21,070 bases of DNA from DATIXD01 sp035518875 (GTDB lineage: Bacteria; Pseudomonadota; Gammaproteobacteria; Methylococcales; Methylococcaceae). Positions 17,160-21,070 of this stretch are shown piece after piece. A program made the position numbers and the translations under genes. The DNA is taken from contig DATIXD010000137.1 in the NCBI GenBank assembly GCA_035518875.1, positions 1 to 21,070 of the forward strand. Reading direction: 5' to 3'. Below the pieces are notes generated by a model. It was not told the DNA's origin, did no database searches, and was given only the letters and a program-made list of their open reading frames with translations. Every line of letters begins with the position of its first letter. Position 1 is the stretch's first letter.

Positions 17160-17951
17160 ATGTCCGCACTAACCAGTGATTCGATCTGGGTACGTCCCCG
17201 CCGCTATGTCGTTGAAGTTGCGCGTGAGAAGTCCTCTGTGCGCGCCAGCCAGGCCCTGCGCCACCGTGTTTTCGCCGGGGAAATGGGTGCCCGTCTGCAC
17301 TCCCTGGTCGAGGGACTGGATTACGACGAAATCGACGATTTCTGCGACCATTTGCTGGTGCGGGAAACCGAAACCGGCAGGATCGTTGCCTGCACCCGCC
17401 TGCTAACGGATGCTCAAGCAAGCAAGTTAGGGCGATTCTACTCCGAGGGTGAGTTTGAATTGGGCGGGGTATTGAGCCTGCCCGGCCGCTTTCTGGAAAT
17501 CGGCCGCACCTGCGTGGATCCCTCCCATCGCGGCAGCGTCGTATTGGCCACCCTGTGGAACGGGTTGGCCGAATATGTCTACCAGGGCGGCTTCAATTAT
17601 CTGATGGGCTGCGCCAGCATCACGCCGGGTCCGCACGGATTCGCGGTCGATGCGATCTACCGCCAGATCGAGCCGCACCAATTCGGGCCGGCCGAATTAG
17701 CGGTCAAGCCGAAGAATCCGGTGCCCGCCTGGAAGCGCTGCCTGCAGGATGAAAGTGGAATACCGCCTTTGTTGCAGGCTTATTTGCGGCTTGGCTGCCA
17801 AGTCTTGGGCGAACCCTGTTGGGATGAGGATTTCAACGTCATGGACGTATTCATCCTGCTCGATCTGCGGCGCCTGCAGACCCGTTACGAAAAGCGCTTC
17901 ATTGCCGGCAAGGCGACAGATTCCCATGGCAAGCTTTCGGCTTTGGTATAA
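17160..17951 (+). CDS. olsB: L-ornithine N-alpha-acyltransferase (OlsB-like, GNAT fold)
   Basis: OlsB transfers a 3-hydroxyacyl chain from acyl-ACP to ornithine, giving lyso-ornithine lipid. The 263-aa product has the family pattern: LRHRVFAGEMGA (33-44), DFCDHLLVRETETGRIVACTR (60-80), the acyl-carrier-binding region GRFLEIGRTCVDPSHRG (109-125), and a C-terminal PPLLQAYLRLGCQVLGEPCWDEDFNVMD-type block typical of OlsB. ATG 17160 is chosen because GGGAG (17150-17154) sits five bases upstream; ATG 17139 would add seven residues with a poorer site. The related PEP-CTERM-associated acyltransferases are an alternative, but the overlapping olsA-like gene favours OlsB. The Pho-box-like site upstream suggests induction by phosphate limitation. 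Confidence 0.83.
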   Translation: MSALTSDSIWVRPRRYVVEVAREKSSVRASQALRHRVFAGEMGARLHSLVEGLDYDEIDDFCDHLLVRETETGRIVACTRLLTDAQASKLGRFYSEGEFELGGVLSLPGRFLEIGRTCVDPSHRGSVVLATLWNGLAEYVYQGGFNYLMGCASITPGPHGFAVDAIYRQIEPHQFGPAELAVKPKNPVPAWKRCLQDESGIPPLLQAYLRLGCQVLGEPCWDEDFNVMDVFILLDLRRLQTRYEKRFIAGKATDSHGKLSALV

Positions 17952-18699
17952 GTCCCTGCTGGTCGCCGGCATGTTCGTCTACGGCATGATCGCCGTGGGC
18001 GCGATCATGCCGTTGTTGGGATTTCTCGCGGGACGGCGCGCCGCGGCCATCCATGACCGCATCCGGTTGAACTGGAATCGCACCATCTGCCGGATACTCA
18101 ATGTCCACCTGGAGATTCACGGGGAGCCGAACGAGGATGCACAGCTGCTGATAGCCAATCACATCTCCTGGCTGGACATTATCGCCATTGGCTCACAACA
18201 GCCTGTGACCTTCGTCGCCAAACAGGAAGTCGCCGCCTGGCCGGTCATGGGCTACTTGGCGCGGCGCACCGGGACACTGTTCGTTCGCCGAGGTGATGCC
18301 GACCAAACCGCCGCGATCGCCGAACAGATGACCTGGCTGCTGCGCCAGGGCAAGCGAATCATGCTGTTCCCCGAAGGCACCACAACGACGGGAGAGCGCG
18401 TCCTTCGCTTCCACTCCAGACTCTTCCAGCCGGCGCAATTGGCCCAGGTCCGGGTTCAGGCCGTCGCGTTGGCGTATCGGGGTGAAGTCCGCGAAATCGC
18501 GCCCTTCATCGGAGAGGATGAATTCCTGCCTCACCTGTTGCGCTTACTCAGGCGCCAGCGCATCGACATCCACCTGCATTACTGCCCCCCGCTTCCGGCC
18601 AGCCTTCACCGCGATGTGCTGGCGCAAACCACCCGCAAGCAAATTGTCTCGGCGATCGTACCCGAAACCGCTGAGGGTCGCCGCACGGTGGGCCTTTAG
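17926..18699 (+). CDS. olsA: 1-acyl-glycerol-3-phosphate/lyso-ornithine lipid acyltransferase (OlsA-like, PlsC family)
   Basis: OlsA adds the second fatty acyl chain to lyso-ornithine lipid; the wider PlsC family does the same for lysophosphatidic acid. The 257-aa protein has an N-terminal membrane segment (about 8-35), the catalytic NHISWLD (H79-x4-D84), the FVRRGD motif (119-124) and FPEGTTTTG (148-156), which binds the acceptor. The start ATG 17926 lies inside olsB, a 26-base overlap, with MASFRLWYKSLL as a sensible membrane N-terminus. An open frame reaches back to 17749, but that part is only the olsB coding sequence in another frame. The overlap is strong evidence for joint work with OlsB. 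Confidence 0.83.
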   Translation: MASFRLWYKSLLVAGMFVYGMIAVGAIMPLLGFLAGRRAAAIHDRIRLNWNRTICRILNVHLEIHGEPNEDAQLLIANHISWLDIIAIGSQQPVTFVAKQEVAAWPVMGYLARRTGTLFVRRGDADQTAAIAEQMTWLLRQGKRIMLFPEGTTTTGERVLRFHSRLFQPAQLAQVRVQAVALAYRGEVREIAPFIGEDEFLPHLLRLLRRQRIDIHLHYCPPLPASLHRDVLAQTTRKQIVSAIVPETAEGRRTVGL

Positions 18700-19065
18700 T
18701 TCGGTTCTTGCCGGTTCCGAAGCGCTTGTTTCGGAATTCACGCCTTCGAGGCTCCCGCTTTAGAACAAGGCCATGGTAGCCGTCTAGCCAGCCTGAGACG
18801 GCTGTCAGATGAGTCATTTTCCCGACTTCCCGCAGTTTCATCGGGTGTTCGAGCCGACCAGTGGGCGAATCCTCTCGGTCGATCCTTACATGAATCAAGG
18901 CCTTTGTCGGCAAGACTCGGTCCGGGGAAAACACGCGCCGGTGGAGATTAGCGTTATCTCCTGTCACCGCATCGGTCAAACTGATCAGGGTGTTCAACTA
19001 CACTTCAGCTTGCGCGAACTGCCTCACGTTTTTACTTATTGCCAAGAATAAGGACAGATGCGGTC
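18700..19065. other. Non-coding gap between olsA and the CheY-PilZ gene
   Basis: This 366-bp stretch has no convincing gene. An 80-codon plus-strand frame (18809-19051) shows no recognisable motif or ribosome site, and a minus-strand frame overlapping olsA is a shadow. It contains one clear inverted repeat (18778-18803) and, near its end, AAGGA (19050-19054), the likely ribosome site of the next gene. Promoter-like bases before that gene are weak (TTGCGC at 19010 and TACTTA at 19033). Confidence 0.6.
18778..18803 (+). terminator. Inverted repeat after olsA, possible terminator
   Basis: AGCCGTCT (18778-18785) and AGACGGCT (18796-18803) make a perfect 8-bp stem with a 10-nt loop, 78 bases past the olsA stop. 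A short T-run (TTTT, 18817-18820) comes only about 13 bases later, so intrinsic termination would be weak. A binding site or processing hairpin is equally possible. Confidence 0.4.
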
Positions 19066-19800
19066 ATGTTTTATGACAAAATCGCTTTGGTCGTTGACGA
19101 CTCTCCGACCGTTTCCAGTTTCATCACGCATATTCTAAAAGACGCCCTAGGTTTCGGTGCGGTGCGCAGGGCCCAGTCAGGTCAGGCGGGATTGCAAGTG
19201 TTCAAAGCCGAGCGCATCGACTGGGTGTTCTGCGACTTTGAAATGCCGGGAATGAACGGTTTGGAGTTTCTTTCTGCTCTGCGCGCGATGGACCGCGGCA
19301 AATCCATCCCTTTTATCATGATTACCAGCCACACGCATAAAGAGACCGTGACCAAGGCCTTGAGCGCCGGTGCAAGCGATTTCCTCGCCAAGCCCTTCAC
19401 GCCCGCCAATTTGATTGAAAAGGTCCGGCGTCTGCACGGCAGCGCCGATCGTCGTATGGCTCAGCGGATAGCTGTCATTAGGCCAAACCTATGTCAGATA
19501 CAATTTCTTTCTTCTGCAACCCAGTACGAAGCCGTGCTGGTGGATTTTTCATCTAGCGGCTGCCTGTTTGTTACCCAGCCGTTCCGCCAGGGCGGCACCA
19601 TCCACGATACTGCTCAACTGGGGTTAAAGATCGAGGACCACACCTTGTCAATTAAGGGCAATTTGTTACGGATGGAAGCAGATATTGAGGAAGGAGCCAA
19701 CCCAAGAGTACGAGCCGCTTTTAAATTCGCCGACATGGATGAGAGCAGCCGTAAAGAGGTCAATGCATTCATCGAGGCGATACGCCTTTTTCAGGGATAG
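19066..19800 (+). CDS. CheY-like receiver fused to a PilZ domain
   Basis: A 244-aa response regulator. The receiver (about 4-125) has the acidic pair Asp11-Asp12, phospho-acceptor Asp57 (VFCDFEMPGMNG), Thr87 and Lys109 (LAKPF), so it should be phosphorylatable. A PilZ domain (about 127-240) follows with RxxxR at 130-134 (RMAQR) and D160-x-S162-x-x-G165 (DFSSSG), the cyclic di-GMP-binding motifs, both intact. It would join phosphorelay input with cyclic di-GMP output, for example in motility or surface control. No kinase, diguanylate cyclase or target gene is next to it, so it is an orphan. ATG 19066 is preceded by AAGGA at a rather long 11-base spacing. Confidence 0.88.
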   Translation: MFYDKIALVVDDSPTVSSFITHILKDALGFGAVRRAQSGQAGLQVFKAERIDWVFCDFEMPGMNGLEFLSALRAMDRGKSIPFIMITSHTHKETVTKALSAGASDFLAKPFTPANLIEKVRRLHGSADRRMAQRIAVIRPNLCQIQFLSSATQYEAVLVDFSSSGCLFVTQPFRQGGTIHDTAQLGLKIEDHTLSIKGNLLRMEADIEEGANPRVRAAFKFADMDESSRKEVNAFIEAIRLFQG

Positions 19801-19826
19801 GCCACGTTTTCGTACGGGACCTCTGA

Positions 19827-20081
19827 TTAAGTCACCGCTTCTACAGTGCAGAGACGCACCGCCAAGATCAATTGCTCCAACGAATTGATTTTGAAAGTCG
19901 CCGGGACACCGCGTTCTCCGGTGCCAAGCTCTCGCAACTGCTGGATGGATTTGTTCAGAGTTCCCACAAAAGGGCTCTGCCCCTTCCCGGCGGCCATGCT
20001 CTTCAAGTAGTCTCGAAGCGCATGTGCGTCTGGCGCCGTGGGTACGACCATAAAGCGGTTTGAGCACGTCGGAGCGCACAT
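19827..20081 (-). CDS. Uncertain small ORF, 84 aa
   Basis: A minus-strand frame beginning MCAPTCSNRFMVVPTAPDAH and continuing with DYLKSMAAGKGQSPFVGTL and GVPATFKINSLEQLILAVRL. The composition is protein-like, with a mixed helical and strand pattern and plausible codon use, and it fills a gap that otherwise has no gene. I see no ribosome site at the ATG (20081) or at an internal ATG, and I recognise no family. The frame is open further upstream to 20240, but that part would overlap the 20146 gene. It may be a real small gene, the end of a decayed one, or chance. Confidence 0.35.
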   Translation of the reverse strand: MCAPTCSNRFMVVPTAPDAHALRDYLKSMAAGKGQSPFVGTLNKSIQQLRELGTGERGVPATFKINSLEQLILAVRLCTVEAVT

Positions 20082-20090
20082 TAAATGTGC
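20076..20090. promoter_or_regulatory. 15-bp perfect palindrome, candidate operator
   Basis: GCACATT-A-AATGTGC is a perfect palindrome of two 7-bp arms around one base, AT-rich in the middle. It lies 55 bases before the ATG at 20146 and overlaps the start of the uncertain minus-strand ORF. A -10-like TAAAAT (20132-20137) lies between it and the plus-strand gene. The form suits a dimeric repressor; which protein binds is unknown. Confidence 0.4.
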
Positions 20091-20145
20091 CGGTAGTTCC
20101 GGATTGCGGGAATCGACACTGCGCTTCCTGATAAAATCAGGGCCC

Positions 20146-21051
20146 ATGACCCCTCGAACATCGCACCCAGGCCAACTCGATCTGTTTCTGCATTCGGGCG
20201 CAGTCGTTTTCGCCAACGACGCAATAGACGCCCTGCGCAAGCGCGATGCCGCCCGCGCCGCGGATTGCCTTCGGCGTCTGTTCGCCGAAGAGCCCGCTTA
20301 TCGGACGCTGGGCGCTTTGCAAATCCTTTGTCGGGCGGTCCAGGACTGGCCGTTTCCTGCGGCAAGCCCGATCGAGATAGCCGACGCCGTTCGGAGGCTC
20401 GAAACCGAGGTGCAGCCTGCGGCCGACCTCGTGATGCGCGAGGAGGCCCGAAGTTTCATTCGCACGTTTTGGTGCGATCTGGCGAACGCCGCCAGTCACC
20501 ACCCTTACGACGCAGACTATCCGCAATCCTTCCGCTCCGGCCTGTACCTCCGGTGCGGAGATCATTGGGCGGCTTCGAAGGCGGTGGAATCGATTCCGAA
20601 CCGGGACGAAAATCCCGACGCGCTGTATTGGTTTGCGGTAGCGCGTTACAGCATCGGAGGACTGGAGGCGTGCCGTCCCTCGCTCCTGAGGCTCGCGCTC
20701 CTTGCGCCGAAGCGGTTGCCTGCGGCAATCGGCGCGATAGCGGACCCCTCGTTGGATCGGGACTGGAGCGCCTTCCAGGATGCGTGCTCTTGGCTCGATC
20801 CGCAAGACGAGACGGCGGATGCGTGGTTCCCCGCCTGGTATCTCCTCGAGCATCCGGATACGCGTATCGCGCTAGAGGCCGCTACCCTGGCGACGACTGC
20901 GGTGCAGGCGTTTGTCCTGATTGGGCGCTTGATTGAGCTCGAAAGACGCGGGCACAGTGCAGAGCTGATTTTGGCGAGGAGCCATCTGCGGGAACTGGCG
21001 CCGGAGCTGTTTGCTATTTACATGGCGCGACGTGAAGCGGGGCGCGGGTAG
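20146..21051 (+). CDS. Helical, TPR-like protein of unknown function
   Basis: A 301-aa soluble protein rich in Ala, Leu and Arg and predicted to be almost all alpha-helical. It opens with QLDLFLHSGAVVFANDAIDALRKRDAARAADCLRRLFAEEP, the rhythm of helix-turn-helix repeats of TPR type, and similar A/L-rich helices recur to the end (ELILARSHLRELAPELFAIY). I see no signal peptide, membrane segment or catalytic motif. The frame is open back to 20038, but ATG 20146 gives the sensible N-terminus and sits after a possible promoter. TPR-like proteins are usually scaffolds; no partner is evident. Confidence 0.75.
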   Translation: MTPRTSHPGQLDLFLHSGAVVFANDAIDALRKRDAARAADCLRRLFAEEPAYRTLGALQILCRAVQDWPFPAASPIEIADAVRRLETEVQPAADLVMREEARSFIRTFWCDLANAASHHPYDADYPQSFRSGLYLRCGDHWAASKAVESIPNRDENPDALYWFAVARYSIGGLEACRPSLLRLALLAPKRLPAAIGAIADPSLDRDWSAFQDACSWLDPQDETADAWFPAWYLLEHPDTRIALEAATLATTAVQAFVLIGRLIELERRGHSAELILARSHLRELAPELFAIYMARREAGRG

Positions 21052-21070
21052 CGCAATTCGTGCACTAAGA

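Noticed and set aside
17749..17925. Upstream extension of the olsA frame
   Set aside because: It overlaps olsB in another frame, is Cys/Ser/Arg-rich, and lacks the family N-terminus; ATG 17926 gives a normal start.
18809..19051. 80-aa plus-strand frame between olsA and the CheY-PilZ gene
   Set aside because: No ribosome site, no motif, and composition unlike its neighbours; kept only as part of the non-coding gap.

Overview
The window is GC-rich, densely coded and bacterial. Gene content points to a gammaproteobacterium, most likely a methanotroph of the Methylococcaceae type. This lineage call is inference, resting on a MoxY-like sensor kinase, a sterol desaturase-family gene, LPS genes including a Kdo hydroxylase, and an SAH riboswitch in front of ahcY. 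No tRNA, rRNA, CRISPR array or insertion sequence was seen.

Layout. (1) 1-4259 is an LPS/surface-glycan region: the 3' part of a GT4 glycosyltransferase, a Kdo hydroxylase (KdoO-like), and on the minus strand an O-antigen ligase/polymerase-type membrane protein whose 3' end overlaps a second GT4 glycosyltransferase. (2) 4497-8336 is an accessory stretch: a two-TM protein of unknown function, a decayed MoxYX-like two-component system, a frameshifted fatty acid hydroxylase/sterol desaturase-family gene, and an unknown membrane protein. (3) 8353-14513 is a SAM-centred block: metK with a good sigma70 promoter, an SAH riboswitch followed by ahcY, then metF-bioA-rsmE as a tight operon. Two repeat-like elements lie between these genes. 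MetK makes SAM, AhcY removes the SAH left by methyl transfer, MetF supplies methyl-THF for methionine regeneration, and BioA and RsmE use SAM. (4) 14510-17036 is housekeeping: yajQ and djlA on the minus strand, purC and a 51-aa membrane protein on the plus strand. (5) 17081-18699 is a probable ornithine-lipid operon (olsB-olsA) preceded by 11-bp direct repeats resembling a Pho box. (6) 19066-21051 holds a CheY-PilZ fusion, an uncertain 84-aa minus-strand ORF, a 15-bp palindrome, and a helical protein of unknown function.

No wholly new multi-gene system is evident. The observations most worth following are the Pho-box-like repeats before olsBA, the multiple lesions in the MoxYX-like pair (both phosphotransfer regions damaged, apparently by deletion), the SAH riboswitch, and a 151-bp inverted-repeat element between ahcY and metF.
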